In this document: piece by piece, positions 34,487 through 44,515 of the stretch
Layout: the number at the start of each line of letters is the position of its first letter
Numbering within the stretch: the stretch's first letter is position 1
Source: Mogibacterium timidum ATCC 33093
Lineage (GTDB): Bacteria; Bacillota; Clostridia; Peptostreptococcales; Anaerovoracaceae
Length of the DNA stretch: 64,000 nt
NCBI RefSeq assembly: GCF_000525775.1
Contig: NZ_JALU01000024.1
Location: 1 to 64,000 of the forward strand
Direction of reading: 5' to 3'
The notes under the pieces: model-generated
Seen by the model: only the letters and a program-made list of their open reading frames with translations
The model's database searches: none
What the model was told of the DNA's origin: nothing
Position numbers and translations under genes: made by a program

Positions 34487-36261
34487 TGTCTACATTACTT
34501 AAGAGAACACATATGTGTGGAGAATTACGACTGGAGGACGCAGGTAAGGACGTTGTCCTAAATGGCTGGGTTGCTAAGGCGAGAAGTCTCGGTAGTCTGG
34601 TATTTGTCGACATTAGAGATAAATCCGGAATTACTCAGGTTACTTTTAATGAAGACATACCCGAAGACCTGCTGGAAAGAGCCAAGTCTCTCCGATCAGA
34701 ATACGTTATAGGAGTTACCGGTGCGGTAAAGGCGAGAGCCTCCAGGAACGCAAAGCTTCCGACAGGCGATGTCGAAGTATTTGCAAACGACTTAGTGATT
34801 TACTCTGAAGCGGATACTCCGCCGATTTACATCAGAGATGACGATAATGTAGATGAGAATTTGAGGTTAAAATACCGTTACCTGGATTTGCGCAAGAACA
34901 AAATGCAGCATAATCTCACCTTTCGCCACATACTAACCAAGCTTGCCAGAGATTATTTTGACGAGAATGGGTTTATCGAGGTTGAGACACCAATGCTCAT
35001 CAAGCCTACACCTGAGGGCGCTAGGGACTACCTTGTACCGAGCAGAGTAAACCAAGGTTCGTTTTATGCACTGCCGCAGTCTCCTCAGATGTTCAAGCAG
35101 CTTCTCATGGTTTCTGGAGCTGACAGATACTTTCAGATAGTAAAGTGCTTTAGAGATGAGGATCTCCGAGCTGATAGACAGCCGGAATTCACGCAGATTG
35201 ACCTCGAGATGTCATTTGCTGATTCTGAGGATGTTATGACCATGCAGGAAGGCTTCCTAAAGCGTGTCATGAAGGAACTCAAGGGTGTAAACCTTAAAGC
35301 TCCATTTCCTAGACTTACATACGCTGAAGCGATGGAGAGATATGGATCGGATAAACCTGACACTAGATTTGAAATAGAGCTCAACAAGCTAAATGATATC
35401 TTCGAAGGAAGCGAATTTAAGGTATTCCGAGATGCTCTCGCTGCAGGCGGAGATATCCGTGGCATCTCTGTTCCCGGCGGAGCAGCTGAGTTCTCACGTA
35501 AGAAGATAGATAAGCTCACAGAAGAAGCCAAGCACTACGGAGCGAAGGGTTTGCTCTGGATTAAGGTGGAGGAAGCCGGGTATGCGTCTTCCGCTAGCAA
35601 ATTCCTCAGCACCGAAGAGCTTGACAAGGTTAGAGAACGCTGTAGATCCAATGTCGGCGATATCATCTTTATAGTATCCGCGGCAACGAAGGTTGTTTTC
35701 GATACTTTAGGTTGGCTCAGAAGAAAGATAGCGAGCCAACTTGGATTACTCGATGATAACAAATTCAACTTCCTTTGGGTCGTTGATTTTCCGATGTTTG
35801 AGGAGGACGAGGATGGTAATCTCAAGGCTATGCATCATCCTTTCACACAGCCTAAGCTCGATGAACTCGATAAGCTTGATGGAGATATACTGTCTCTGAA
35901 CGCCGATGCTTACGATATCGTACTCAACGGAGTGGAGCTCGGTGGCGGTTCAATCAGAATCCACGATAGACAGCTGCAAGACAAAATGTTCCAGGTTCTT
36001 GGTCTTGGTGAAGAAGAACGGATGGAGAAATTCGGATTCTTTATTGAAGCTTTCAAATACGGCGCCCCACCACATGCCGGCCTTGCATACGGACTCGATA
36101 GAATGGTAATGCTGCTACTCGGCGAGAGCAGTATCCGTGAAGTAATAGCATTCCCTAAGAATGCAAACGCTGAGTGTCCTGTTTCCGGGGCACCCGGCAA
36201 GGCAGACAAGGTTCAGCTAGAAGAGCTGGGGCTTGCAATTGTTAAAGAAGATAGTAATTAG
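34486..36261 (+). CDS. aspS: Aspartyl-tRNA synthetase
   Basis: A 591-residue class II synthetase. The N-terminal OB-fold anticodon domain (LNGWVAKARSLGSLVFVDIRDKSG) is followed by motif 2 in CFRDEDLRADRQPEFTQIDLEMSF. The bacterial GAD insertion is present at about residues 290-420, and motif 3 is AYGLDRMVMLL. The length is that of bacterial-type AspRS. Whether it also mischarges tRNA-Asn cannot be told without knowing if the genome has asnS or gatCAB. Its ATG overlaps the hisS stop by one base. Confidence 0.96.
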   Translation: MSTLLKRTHMCGELRLEDAGKDVVLNGWVAKARSLGSLVFVDIRDKSGITQVTFNEDIPEDLLERAKSLRSEYVIGVTGAVKARASRNAKLPTGDVEVFANDLVIYSEADTPPIYIRDDDNVDENLRLKYRYLDLRKNKMQHNLTFRHILTKLARDYFDENGFIEVETPMLIKPTPEGARDYLVPSRVNQGSFYALPQSPQMFKQLLMVSGADRYFQIVKCFRDEDLRADRQPEFTQIDLEMSFADSEDVMTMQEGFLKRVMKELKGVNLKAPFPRLTYAEAMERYGSDKPDTRFEIELNKLNDIFEGSEFKVFRDALAAGGDIRGISVPGGAAEFSRKKIDKLTEEAKHYGAKGLLWIKVEEAGYASSASKFLSTEELDKVRERCRSNVGDIIFIVSAATKVVFDTLGWLRRKIASQLGLLDDNKFNFLWVVDFPMFEEDEDGNLKAMHHPFTQPKLDELDKLDGDILSLNADAYDIVLNGVELGGGSIRIHDRQLQDKMFQVLGLGEEERMEKFGFFIEAFKYGAPPHAGLAYGLDRMVMLLLGESSIREVIAFPKNANAECPVSGAPGKADKVQLEELGLAIVKEDSN

Positions 36262-36271
36262 AAGATACAAA

Positions 36272-36874
36272 ATGAGCAAGATAGCGATATTTGGCGGTAC
36301 ATTTGATCCCATCCATCTCGCGCACATCAGATTAGCTGAAACTGCTGTGGATGAGCTGTACCTTGATAAAGTCATATTCATGCCCAATGCCGTATCTCCG
36401 TTCAAGCTCGACGCCAAGATATCATCTGGTGCAGATCGCTGTAATATGATTGAACTTGCGATACAGGGCAATCCTCAGCTTGAGCTTACGAGGTATGAGA
36501 TTGAGAAGAAAGGAATTTCATATACCTACGAGACCTTGATCGAGTTGTCCAGGATATATAGCTCTCGCTTATACTTTATCCTTGGCTACGACTCCGTGGT
36601 CGCTATAGACAAATGGCACAGAGGGGCAAATATACTTCGTGAGTTTCCACTCATTACGGCTTTACGACCGGGTACAGAAAACGAGATAGGGAAGAACAAG
36701 ATACGAGAATACAGAGAACTGTATAGTGCCGAAATACACATTCTGCATATGCCGCCGATCGATTGCTCATCATCTGCGATAAGAGAGGCTTGCCGAGCGG
36801 GGAACCCTCTCACGGGACTGGTAGATGAGAAAGTCGAGGAATACATAATTGCAAACGAACTATACAAAGATTAA
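36272..36874 (+). CDS. nadD: Nicotinate-nucleotide adenylyltransferase
   Basis: A 200-residue enzyme that joins nicotinate mononucleotide and ATP to form deamido-NAD. The ATG at 36272 is chosen because the product then starts MSKIAIFGGTFDPIHLAH, with the nucleotide-binding GGTFDPIH at residues 8-15. ISYTYET and the SSSAIRE motif confirm the family. The ribosome binding site (AGAAG) is weak, which fits translation coupled to aspS, whose stop is 10 bases upstream. It begins the conserved nadD-yqeK-rsfS set. Confidence 0.95.
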   Translation: MSKIAIFGGTFDPIHLAHIRLAETAVDELYLDKVIFMPNAVSPFKLDAKISSGADRCNMIELAIQGNPQLELTRYEIEKKGISYTYETLIELSRIYSSRLYFILGYDSVVAIDKWHRGANILREFPLITALRPGTENEIGKNKIREYRELYSAEIHILHMPPIDCSSSAIREACRAGNPLTGLVDEKVEEYIIANELYKD

Positions 36875-37442
36875 AGAGCTCGACGAATATCTGAGAAGGG
36901 TTTTAAAGCCTAAGCGTTACACGCATTCGCTAGGTGTCGTAGAAATGGCAGGCACGCTCGCTGAAATTTACGGAGCAGACGTGCAAAAGGCCAGATTCGC
37001 CGGACTCGTACACGATATTGCAAAATGCAATTCATGTGAGATGATGAACCGACTTATCCGCGAATACGGCGTGGAGCTGCGGTATATCAACAACCCGGAG
37101 CTTGCTCATTCCAAGGTCGGAGCAGCAATGCTCAAACAGGATTTTGATATTTGCGATGAAGATGTTCTAATGGCAGTTTCCTCGCACACCGCCGGCCGTT
37201 ACGGAATGACGTTGCTTGAAGAAATTGTATACGTTGCTGATGCGATTGAAATGAACAGGACGTATGCTGAAGCTTCCGCGCTAAGAGAGCTTGCAAAACA
37301 CGACATTGACAAAGCGTGCCTCGAAATTATCGATTACAGCATTGCGCTGCTTGGAAAAAGAGGCATCAAGATAGATACAGATACATACGAAGCAAAACGC
37401 TTCGTACTTGATAAAATTAACCGAAAGGAAGTGTTCATATGA
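36849..37442 (+). CDS. yqeK: YqeK-like HD-domain hydrolase
   Basis: A 197-residue HD-domain protein related to YqeK, a symmetrical diadenosine tetraphosphate hydrolase in Firmicutes. Metal ligands are His26 in RYTHSLGV and His55-Asp56 in GLVHDIAKC, with SSHTAG and YVADAIE further on. The start is a TTG at 36849, inside the end of nadD (26-base overlap). No nearer ATG gives a complete first helix. It also overlaps rsfS by 4 bases. Confidence 0.9.
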   Translation: MQTNYTKIKELDEYLRRVLKPKRYTHSLGVVEMAGTLAEIYGADVQKARFAGLVHDIAKCNSCEMMNRLIREYGVELRYINNPELAHSKVGAAMLKQDFDICDEDVLMAVSSHTAGRYGMTLLEEIVYVADAIEMNRTYAEASALRELAKHDIDKACLEIIDYSIALLGKRGIKIDTDTYEAKRFVLDKINRKEVFI

Positions 37443-37813
37443 CAATGCAGAATAATGCAATCGAGATTGCCAAGGTTTTATCCGAGAAAAAAGCTCGCGA
37501 TATCACAGTGATTAACATTGCGGAGAAGTCATCCTTCGCAGATTTCTTCATCAACGCAACTGCCGGATCTGAAAGGCAACTGAGTGCGCTGCTGGATTTC
37601 GCAGAGGATAAGGCTGCTGAGTTGGGGCTCGAAGAGAAGAGCGTTGAAGGTCTACATGGCTCAGGCTGGGTTCTAGTCGATCTGGGAGATATCATTATAA
37701 ATTTATTTACTGCCGAGACAAGAGACAAGTACACTCTGGACAAGATTTGGAGCGACTGCGAAACTATATACATAGAAGAGCAAAGAGAAAAGGATGAAAT
37801 ATATGAGAGATAA
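37439..37813 (+). CDS. rsfS: Ribosomal silencing factor RsfS
   Basis: A 124-residue member of the RsfS/YbeB/Iojap family, which binds ribosomal protein uL14 and blocks subunit joining when nutrients are short. Family landmarks are [24 protein letters not shown] and the [21 protein letters not shown] strand pair. Two ATG codons (37439 and 37445) are possible. GAAAGGAAG upstream suits the first. It overlaps both neighbours, yqeK and leuS. Confidence 0.94.
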   Translation: MTMQNNAIEIAKVLSEKKARDITVINIAEKSSFADFFINATAGSERQLSALLDFAEDKAAELGLEEKSVEGLHGSGWVLVDLGDIIINLFTAETRDKYTLDKIWSDCETIYIEEQREKDEIYER

Positions 37814-40283
37814 GTATAACTTTGAAGAAATCGAAAAGAAATGGCAACAGGTGTGGTCTGACGAGCATGCCTTCAAGACTGTTGACGATGAGACAAAAGA
37901 AAAATATTATGTGCTTGAGATGTTCCCATATCCATCAGGTAAGCTACACATGGGACATGTGCGCAACTACTCAATCGGAGATGCTATAGCCAGATTCAAG
38001 AAGATGAAGGGCTACAATGTGCTGCATCCTATGGGATGGGATTCATTCGGACTGCCGGCTGAAAACGCAGCTATTAAGAACGGCATTCATCCGGCTATCT
38101 GGACTGACAGCAATATCGCTGAGATGCACAAGCAGCTGGCCGGGTTGGGCTTCAGCTATGACTGGGACAGAGAGGTCGCAACATGCAAGGACGACTATTA
38201 TCGCTGGATGCAGTGGCTGTTCATACAGTTCCAGAAAAAAGGGTTGGCATACAAGAAGGAGAATCCTGTAAACTGGTGTCCTTCCTGCCGGACAGTACTT
38301 GCCAACGAGCAAGTAGTCGAAGGCTGCTGTGAGCGTTGTCACACGCCTGTAACTAAGAAGCACCTGTCGCAGTGGTATCTTAAGATTACGGATTATGCAA
38401 ACAGACTTCTCGAGGAGCTCGACACTCTGGACGGATGGCCTAACAAGGTCAAACTGATGCAAAAGAATTGGATCGGAAAGTCCACGGGTGCCCAGATTAG
38501 ATTTGCAATAGACGGAACGGACCGTGAGCTCGAGGTATTTACAACCAGATGTGACACAGTATACGGAGTGACCTTCATGGTTATGGCTCCTGAGCATCCA
38601 TATGTAACTGAGCTGACAAAGGGAACTGAGTACGAACAGGCAACTAACGACTACATAGATGAGTGCACTCACAAGAGCGAAATAGAGAGAGTTTCGCTAA
38701 CCAAGGAGAAAACGGGTGTATTTATCGGTCATTACTGTGTAAATCCGTTTAACGGCAAGAAGATTCCAATCTACATCTCCGATTACGTCATGATGGACTA
38801 TGGTACCGGAGCAGTTATGGCCGTTCCGGCACACGACCAGAGAGACTTTGAGTTTGCCAGGAAATTTGGACTCGATATCGTACCGGTTGTTGACGTCGAG
38901 GATCCGGCTGTAGACCTCAACAACCTGGAGTCTGCTGCTCCTGCGGAGGGAAGGCTTATCAATTCGGGCGAGTTCAACGGTATGGATAACCTCAAGGCGA
39001 TTCCCAGGATAATTGATCTTATCGAAGATAAGAGAATAGGTCAAAAGACAGTTAACTATAAGCTCAGAGACTGGCTTATCTCAAGACAGAGATACTGGGG
39101 CTGCCCAATACCTATGGTTTACTGTGAGGATTGTGGCTGGGTGCCTGAAAACGAAAAAAAACTCCCGGTCAAGCTGCCTACAGATATCGAATTCACGGGT
39201 AAGGGAGAATCTCCAATCGCTACAAGCAAGACTTTTATAGAGACAATCTGCCCGTGCTGCGGCAAGCCCGCAAGAAGAGAGATCGACACAATGGATACAT
39301 TTGTTGATTCTTCCTGGTACTTCTTGAGATACTGCGATCCTAAGAATACCGAGAAGCCGTTTGACAAGCAGAAGGCTGATTACTGGATGAACGTCGACCA
39401 GTATATCGGAGGCGTAGAACACGCAATCCTGCACCTGCTCTATGCCAGATTCTTCCAGAAGGTACTTGCAGATCTCGGTCTTGTTACCGCAACAGAGCCT
39501 TTCCGGAATCTGCTCACACAGGGAATGGTTATCAAGGACGGAGCCAAGATGAGTAAGTCGCTCGGCAACGTCGTAAGCCCCGAAGAGATTCAGAAGAAGT
39601 ACGGAGCTGACACCGCCAGACTGTTTATACTTTTCGCAGCACCACCGGAAAAAGAGCTCGACTGGTCTGACGCCGGAGTTGAGGGCAGCTACAGATTCCT
39701 CAACAGAGTTTACAGACTTGTGTACGAATATGTAACCGATATCAGAGACGCCGACTCCGCAACCGGCGAACTGGTTGTATCCACCTCTGAGGACAGAGCT
39801 CTCAACTATCAGCTCAACAAGACTATCAAGAAGGTCTCTGAGGACGTTGGTGGAAGATTCAGCTTTAATACAGCTATAAGCTCAATCATGGAGCTTGTAA
39901 ATGAGCTATACAAATACAAGCAGCTTGACACCGTGAACATGCCGCTTCTCGACAGAGCTGTCAAGAGCATGATACTCGTTTTGAGCCCATTCACGCCGCA
40001 CATCTGCGAAGAGCTGTGGTCAGAGCTCGGGGAAGAATCTCGTGTGTTCGAAGCTGCTTGGCCTGAGTTTGATGAATCAGCTCTCGTACTTGACGAGGTT
40101 GAGATTATCGTACAAATTAACGGCAAACTTAAGGACAAGCTGACCATGTCCAAGGACGCTTCTAATGAGGAGCTTGAGAAAGCAGCTAGAAGCAGTGATA
40201 AGGTGAAGGAGGTTGTTGGTGAGCTAAGTATTGTTAAGGCCATTATAATTCCTGGCAAACTTGTTAACTTCGTTGTTAAATAA
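37803..40283 (+). CDS. leuS: Leucyl-tRNA synthetase
   Basis: An 826-residue class I synthetase. The HIGH motif is HMGH at residues 49-52 in [14 protein letters not shown], and the KMSKS motif is at about residue 582 ([10 protein letters not shown]). The CP1 editing domain is present between them, with [11 protein letters not shown] and the [17 protein letters not shown] region. Two CxxC pairs near CPSC and CERC suggest a zinc site. The ATG at 37803 is preferred to 37794 because AAAAGGA is better placed. The gene overlaps rsfS by 11 bases, and no T-box leader is present. Confidence 0.96.
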   Translation: MRDKYNFEEIEKKWQQVWSDEHAFKTVDDETKEKYYVLEMFPYPSGKLHMGHVRNYSIGDAIARFKKMKGYNVLHPMGWDSFGLPAENAAIKNGIHPAIWTDSNIAEMHKQLAGLGFSYDWDREVATCKDDYYRWMQWLFIQFQKKGLAYKKENPVNWCPSCRTVLANEQVVEGCCERCHTPVTKKHLSQWYLKITDYANRLLEELDTLDGWPNKVKLMQKNWIGKSTGAQIRFAIDGTDRELEVFTTRCDTVYGVTFMVMAPEHPYVTELTKGTEYEQATNDYIDECTHKSEIERVSLTKEKTGVFIGHYCVNPFNGKKIPIYISDYVMMDYGTGAVMAVPAHDQRDFEFARKFGLDIVPVVDVEDPAVDLNNLESAAPAEGRLINSGEFNGMDNLKAIPRIIDLIEDKRIGQKTVNYKLRDWLISRQRYWGCPIPMVYCEDCGWVPENEKKLPVKLPTDIEFTGKGESPIATSKTFIETICPCCGKPARREIDTMDTFVDSSWYFLRYCDPKNTEKPFDKQKADYWMNVDQYIGGVEHAILHLLYARFFQKVLADLGLVTATEPFRNLLTQGMVIKDGAKMSKSLGNVVSPEEIQKKYGADTARLFILFAAPPEKELDWSDAGVEGSYRFLNRVYRLVYEYVTDIRDADSATGELVVSTSEDRALNYQLNKTIKKVSEDVGGRFSFNTAISSIMELVNELYKYKQLDTVNMPLLDRAVKSMILVLSPFTPHICEELWSELGEESRVFEAAWPEFDESALVLDEVEIIVQINGKLKDKLTMSKDASNEELEKAARSSDKVKEVVGELSIVKAIIIPGKLVNFVVK

Positions 40284-40300
40284 GCTCTGATGACACATAG

Positions 40301-42331
40301 ATGACACATATGAGAATAGATAATAATAAAAATAATAATAAAAAGTTCCAGAACGATGACAAGTTAAAATCAGCAGGGACTGATAAAAGAAAGGTTGTTA
40401 AAAATAGTGCCGGAGGAGCTGCTTCGGCGCGAAGCGGCAGCTTCGCGGTCAGTGATAATTCTCGTTCCAGAGCAAAGAGCATGAGGTCACTATTGAGCAA
40501 ATCATCGAGTGACCGTTCTACCGGCAATAACGAGACTCGCAAAAAACGAAATAGCAATAATAACCACAAGAACAATTCAAATAAAAGCAACAATGCCAGA
40601 GGTATTCAAAGTTCCGGGTACAATCGGAAAGCTCAGAATAACAGAAAATATAACAACGGCAGACGCTCAAAGACACCGCTTGAAACTATGCGGATCATGC
40701 CTTTAGGCGGGCTCAAGGAGATAGGCAAGAATATTACGCTTGTTGAGTACAAGGATGACATACTGATTATCGATTGCGGCTTCTCTTTCCCGGAGGATGA
40801 GATGTTTGGTATCGACGTCGTAATACCTGACTTCACATACCTCAAGGAGAACCTTGAAAAAATCCGAGGTCTTATTATCACACACGGGCACGAGGATCAC
40901 ATCGGAGGTGTACCGTTTCTTCTAAAGGAGATCAATATACCTGTATACGCTCCGCCTCTTGCGATGGGGTTGATCAGAAATAAGCTCAAAGAGCATGGCC
41001 TAAGCATGGATGAGCACGTTATTGACGCTGGTGCTGTATTCAATGTGGGTGCATTTAGAATAGAGGCTATCCACACTAATCACAGTATTGCGGATGCGAT
41101 GGCCTATTCGATCAAATGCCCGGCAGGTCACCTCGTGCACACTGGAGACTTCAAGATTGATTATTCGCCGCTCGACGGAAAACGCATCGACCTGGCTAAG
41201 TTCGCACAACTCGGACAAGAAGGTGTTGACGTGCTGATGTGCGATAGCACTAATGTACTCAGACCGGGATATACTCCGTCAGAGAGAGTTGTTGTTGATT
41301 CGATGAACGAGATTTTCTCTAAGACGGATAAGCGTCTTATCATAGCGACATTTTCGTCCAACATATATCGCATCAAATACTTCATGGAGGCTTCCATCAA
41401 GTATGGTAGAAAAATTGCAATTTCAGGACGTTCTATGGAAAATGTTTCGACGCTTGCTCGGGAACTGGGATATCTCGACCTTCCGGAATCAGCGTTTGTA
41501 GATATCCGTAAGATTGGAAATATTCCGGATGCGAACATTACGATTATCACCACCGGAAGCCAGGGAGAGCCTATGTCGGCGTTGACAAGAATGGCAAACG
41601 ATGCTCATAGGGCGGTTAAGCTCAAGAGCGGGGACACTGTCGTATTCTCATCGTCACCAATTCCCGGCAATGCAAAGGCAGTGACCAATATCGTCAACAA
41701 GCTTTACGAGAAAAAAGTTAATGTTTTTCTGTCCGACTTTGTCGATATACACGTCTCAGGTCACGCGTGCAAGGAAGAGCTTAAGTTAATCCACTCGTTG
41801 GTCAGACCGCGCTTTTTCATTCCGGCACACGGTGAATATCGTCATTTGAGAGAACATGCTCATCTAGCCGAGTCCTTGGGCATGGATAGAGGCAACATCT
41901 TCGTAATGAACAACGGAGATGCGCTGAGAATTACCGGCAAGCAAGCCAAGATAGAGCTATCTCAAGCATCCGCAGAGGATGTTCTTGTCGATGGTTACGG
42001 AGTAGGCGACGTTGGCAACGTTGTACTGAGAGACCGCAAACAGCTATCTGAATCAGGATTAATCGTAATTGCCGTATCGATAGACAGCAATTCCGGACTG
42101 CTGGCAGCTCGGCCGGAGCTGATTACTCGCGGATTTATCTATGTAAAGGAAAACATGCCGCTTATCAATGAAGCTACTGATACCGTTTACGATTCAATTG
42201 AAAAATGGAATAGTTCCGGTTCAGAAGATTATAACGCTTTGAAGGGTATTATCAAGGATGACATGAGAGGCTTCATATACAAAAAAACTCGGAGAAGTCC
42301 TGTGATTCTGCCTATAATTATGAATATTTAA
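40301..42331 (+). CDS. rnj: Ribonuclease J with a long disordered N-terminal extension
   Basis: A 676-residue RNase J, the 5'-3' exo- and endoribonuclease that helps RNA decay and rRNA maturation in Gram-positive bacteria. The metallo-beta-lactamase motif HGHEDH is at residues 195-200, followed by the beta-CASP region and a C-terminal domain. The catalytic part starts near residue 130 (MRIMPLGGLKEIGKN). Residues 1-128 are a low-complexity tail rich in Asn, Lys, Arg and Ser, absent from the usual 550-residue form. No clear ribosome binding site is visible before either ATG (40301 or 40310). A GC-rich hairpin lies inside the extension at 40421-40435. Confidence 0.92.
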   Translation: MTHMRIDNNKNNNKKFQNDDKLKSAGTDKRKVVKNSAGGAASARSGSFAVSDNSRSRAKSMRSLLSKSSSDRSTGNNETRKKRNSNNNHKNNSNKSNNARGIQSSGYNRKAQNNRKYNNGRRSKTPLETMRIMPLGGLKEIGKNITLVEYKDDILIIDCGFSFPEDEMFGIDVVIPDFTYLKENLEKIRGLIITHGHEDHIGGVPFLLKEINIPVYAPPLAMGLIRNKLKEHGLSMDEHVIDAGAVFNVGAFRIEAIHTNHSIADAMAYSIKCPAGHLVHTGDFKIDYSPLDGKRIDLAKFAQLGQEGVDVLMCDSTNVLRPGYTPSERVVVDSMNEIFSKTDKRLIIATFSSNIYRIKYFMEASIKYGRKIAISGRSMENVSTLARELGYLDLPESAFVDIRKIGNIPDANITIITTGSQGEPMSALTRMANDAHRAVKLKSGDTVVFSSSPIPGNAKAVTNIVNKLYEKKVNVFLSDFVDIHVSGHACKEELKLIHSLVRPRFFIPAHGEYRHLREHAHLAESLGMDRGNIFVMNNGDALRITGKQAKIELSQASAEDVLVDGYGVGDVGNVVLRDRKQLSESGLIVIAVSIDSNSGLLAARPELITRGFIYVKENMPLINEATDTVYDSIEKWNSSGSEDYNALKGIIKDDMRGFIYKKTRRSPVILPIIMNI

Positions 42332-42366
42332 CATTATAAACAATCAAGTATGCAGGAGGTTATTAC

Positions 42367-42699
42367 ATGAACGTATATGCAAGCGCACATGATCTTGCAG
42401 CTGCAATAAAAGCGAGTAACGAGTATATAGATTTCGAGAGACTTCGCAAGGAGCTCGAACAGGATGCTAATCTAAGCCGGATGATAAAGGATATCGAAAA
42501 GCGTCAGATTGAAATCCAGACTAAGCAGCTTAAAGGGGAAGAGGTTGGACAGGAAGCCGTTGCTCAAATGCAGTCATTATATGCAATGATGGCATCTAAC
42601 CCGAAAGCGGCCGAATACATGCAAGCCGAAGCGAGATTTGCTATAATGATGAAGGACGTATATGAGATCCTTTCGGATGTTGTCAAAGTCAATATTTAA
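42367..42699 (+). CDS. YlbF-family protein
   Basis: A 110-residue, largely helical protein of the YlbF/YmcA family (DUF964). In Bacillus these form a complex with YaaT that affects RNase Y and mRNA processing, competence and biofilm. Evidence is the length, the opening YASAHDLAAAIKASNEY and the SxMIKDIEKRQIEIQ pattern. CAGGAGG precedes the ATG. Its place right after RNase J fits a link with RNA decay. The assignment to a specific paralogue is not possible. Confidence 0.8.
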   Translation: MNVYASAHDLAAAIKASNEYIDFERLRKELEQDANLSRMIKDIEKRQIEIQTKQLKGEEVGQEAVAQMQSLYAMMASNPKAAEYMQAEARFAIMMKDVYEILSDVVKVNI

Positions 42700-42706
42700 A
42701 TTTGAT

Positions 42707-42764
42707 TTGAACATCTGTAAGTATATAAGGTAACATATACATTAGATTGATGATTTAATATAAA
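42707..42764 (+). promoter_or_regulatory. Possible promoters of efp
   Basis: The 95-base gap between the YlbF gene and efp is AT-rich. It contains TATACA (42736-42741) with TATAAA (42759-42764) at 17-base spacing, and a second pair TTGAAC (42707-42712) with TAACAT (42731-42736) at 18. Either could start RNA for efp. Both are moderate matches. Confidence 0.35.
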
Positions 42765-42794
42765 TTGTGATATTTAAAGAAAGAGAGATTAAAT

Positions 42795-43358
42795 ATGATC
42801 AGTGCAGGAGATTTCAGAAAAGGCGTAACTTTTGAGATGAACGGCGAGCCGCATGTTGTACTCGACTTTCAGCACGTTAAGCCGGGAAAGGGTGCAGCTT
42901 TCGTAAGAACTAAGTATAGAAACATCCTTACAGGAGCGACAAGAGAAGAGGCCTTCAACCCTAACGATAAGTTCCCTAAGGCTCATATCGAGACTAAGAC
43001 TATGCAGTACCTCTACAACGATGGAGAGCTCTACTACTTCATGGATCAGGAGACTTTTGATCAGGTTCCTCTAAGCGCTGATCTAGTTGAGGATGCTGTC
43101 AAGTTCATCAGAGAGAATGACACTGCTACAATCAAGTTCTACCAGGGAAATGCATTTGCGGTTGAAGCTCCGAACTTCGTAGACCTTAAGGTCATCGAGA
43201 CTGAGCCGGGAGTTAAGGGCGATACGGCTACCAACGTAACAAAGGCTGCTACGGTTGAAACCGGGGCTGTTATTCAGGTCCCTATCTTTATCGAAGAGGG
43301 AGAGATGATTCAGATTGACACCAGAGATGGTGGAGAGTACCTCGGCAGATCCAAGTAA
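42795..43358 (+). CDS. efp: Elongation factor P
   Basis: A 187-residue EF-P, which rescues ribosomes stalled at proline stretches. The loop that reaches the peptidyl-transferase centre is KPGKGAA, with Lys32 at the tip where many bacteria carry a modification. No modification enzyme is present in the window. The three-barrel layout and the C-terminal [14 protein letters not shown] are typical. AAAGAGAG precedes the ATG, and a separate promoter is likely in the upstream AT-rich gap. Confidence 0.96.
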   Translation: MISAGDFRKGVTFEMNGEPHVVLDFQHVKPGKGAAFVRTKYRNILTGATREEAFNPNDKFPKAHIETKTMQYLYNDGELYYFMDQETFDQVPLSADLVEDAVKFIRENDTATIKFYQGNAFAVEAPNFVDLKVIETEPGVKGDTATNVTKAATVETGAVIQVPIFIEEGEMIQIDTRDGGEYLGRSK

Positions 43359-43474
43359 TCCAAGCTCATTGGTATTACAACTATTAATTATTGAATAGAC
43401 GTTTAGGTAATTGTTAGCTGATCTTGATTCGGTATCGATATTGGCTAACATTATTCCTAGTTGTGGGAGGAAAT

Positions 43475-44515
43475 ATGAAGAAATCAGCAAAGAAAGCTTT
43501 GACCATTCTTATTGTGATATTGCTCATCCTAATCGCTTTAAGTGCTACGCTTCTAATCATAAACAGACCAAAGGATAGAAACGATAACACTTTCGTAATC
43601 GTCAAGATTGAAGCAGGATCTTCGACAGACGATATCGCACGCGCACTGCACAAGAAGGGTGTTATAAGCAGTGTGTCTAAATACAAGCTTGTATCCAAGC
43701 TGTGGAGATACGACGGTAAGTATAAGGCTGGAAGCTTCTCTGTTTCTCCCAGCATGAGATCTAGTGATATAGCGCAGACAATTTCAAAAGGGGTATCCAG
43801 CACTAAGAATTTCACGATTCCTGAAGGTTATACGCTCGAACAGACAGCAAAGAAGCTTGACAAGGAAGGCATTGTCAATAAGGACAAATTCCTCGATGTA
43901 GCAAGACATGGGGATTTCAGCAAGTTTAGCTTCCTGAAGGGAGCCCAGTCAGGTGATAACCACCTTGAAGGCTATCTGTTCCCGGATACCTACGCTGTGG
44001 ACTTGGATGCAGATGAAACGCAGATTATCACAACAATGCTCAATCAGTATGACAAGGTATTTACCAAGAAATACAGGGAGCGTGCCAAGGAACTCAACCT
44101 TACGGAAAATCAGATTATCATCATAGCTTCTCTTATAGAGAGAGAGTCACAGTATGACGGAGATAGAGCAAAAATCGCAAGCGTTATCTACAACAGAATC
44201 AAAGCCGGCATGCCTCTGCAGATTGACGCCACTATTCAGTACGCACTTGGGAAAACAAAGGAGAATCTGTCAATTGATGATACTAAGATTGATTCTCCAT
44301 TCAACACATACACCAATAAGGGACTGCCTCCGGGGCCGATCTGCTCACCCGGCAAAGAGTCCATCAAGGCAGCGCTGTATCCCGAAGATACAGATTTTCT
44401 GTACTACGTTGTAAGTGAGAAGCTGGACGGTACACATAACTTCAGCAAGGATTACAACCAGTTCCTCAAAGATAAGGACGCATATTCAAAGGCATTAGCG
44501 GAGAAGAACAAATAA
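43475..44515 (+). CDS. mltG: Endolytic transglycosylase MltG
   Basis: A 346-residue membrane-anchored lytic transglycosylase (YceG family) that cuts new glycan strands and so ends their elongation. The ATG at 43475 follows GGGAGG and gives a basic start, then one membrane helix (about residues 8-30). A LysM-like part follows (residues 40-100). The catalytic domain has ASLIERESQ with Glu222 as the likely catalytic acid, and YNRIKAGMPLQIDATIQYALG, LPPGPICSPG and the FSKDYNQ end. It heads a mltG-methyltransferase-U32 set conserved in Firmicutes. Confidence 0.94.
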   Translation: MKKSAKKALTILIVILLILIALSATLLIINRPKDRNDNTFVIVKIEAGSSTDDIARALHKKGVISSVSKYKLVSKLWRYDGKYKAGSFSVSPSMRSSDIAQTISKGVSSTKNFTIPEGYTLEQTAKKLDKEGIVNKDKFLDVARHGDFSKFSFLKGAQSGDNHLEGYLFPDTYAVDLDADETQIITTMLNQYDKVFTKKYRERAKELNLTENQIIIIASLIERESQYDGDRAKIASVIYNRIKAGMPLQIDATIQYALGKTKENLSIDDTKIDSPFNTYTNKGLPPGPICSPGKESIKAALYPEDTDFLYYVVSEKLDGTHNFSKDYNQFLKDKDAYSKALAEKNK

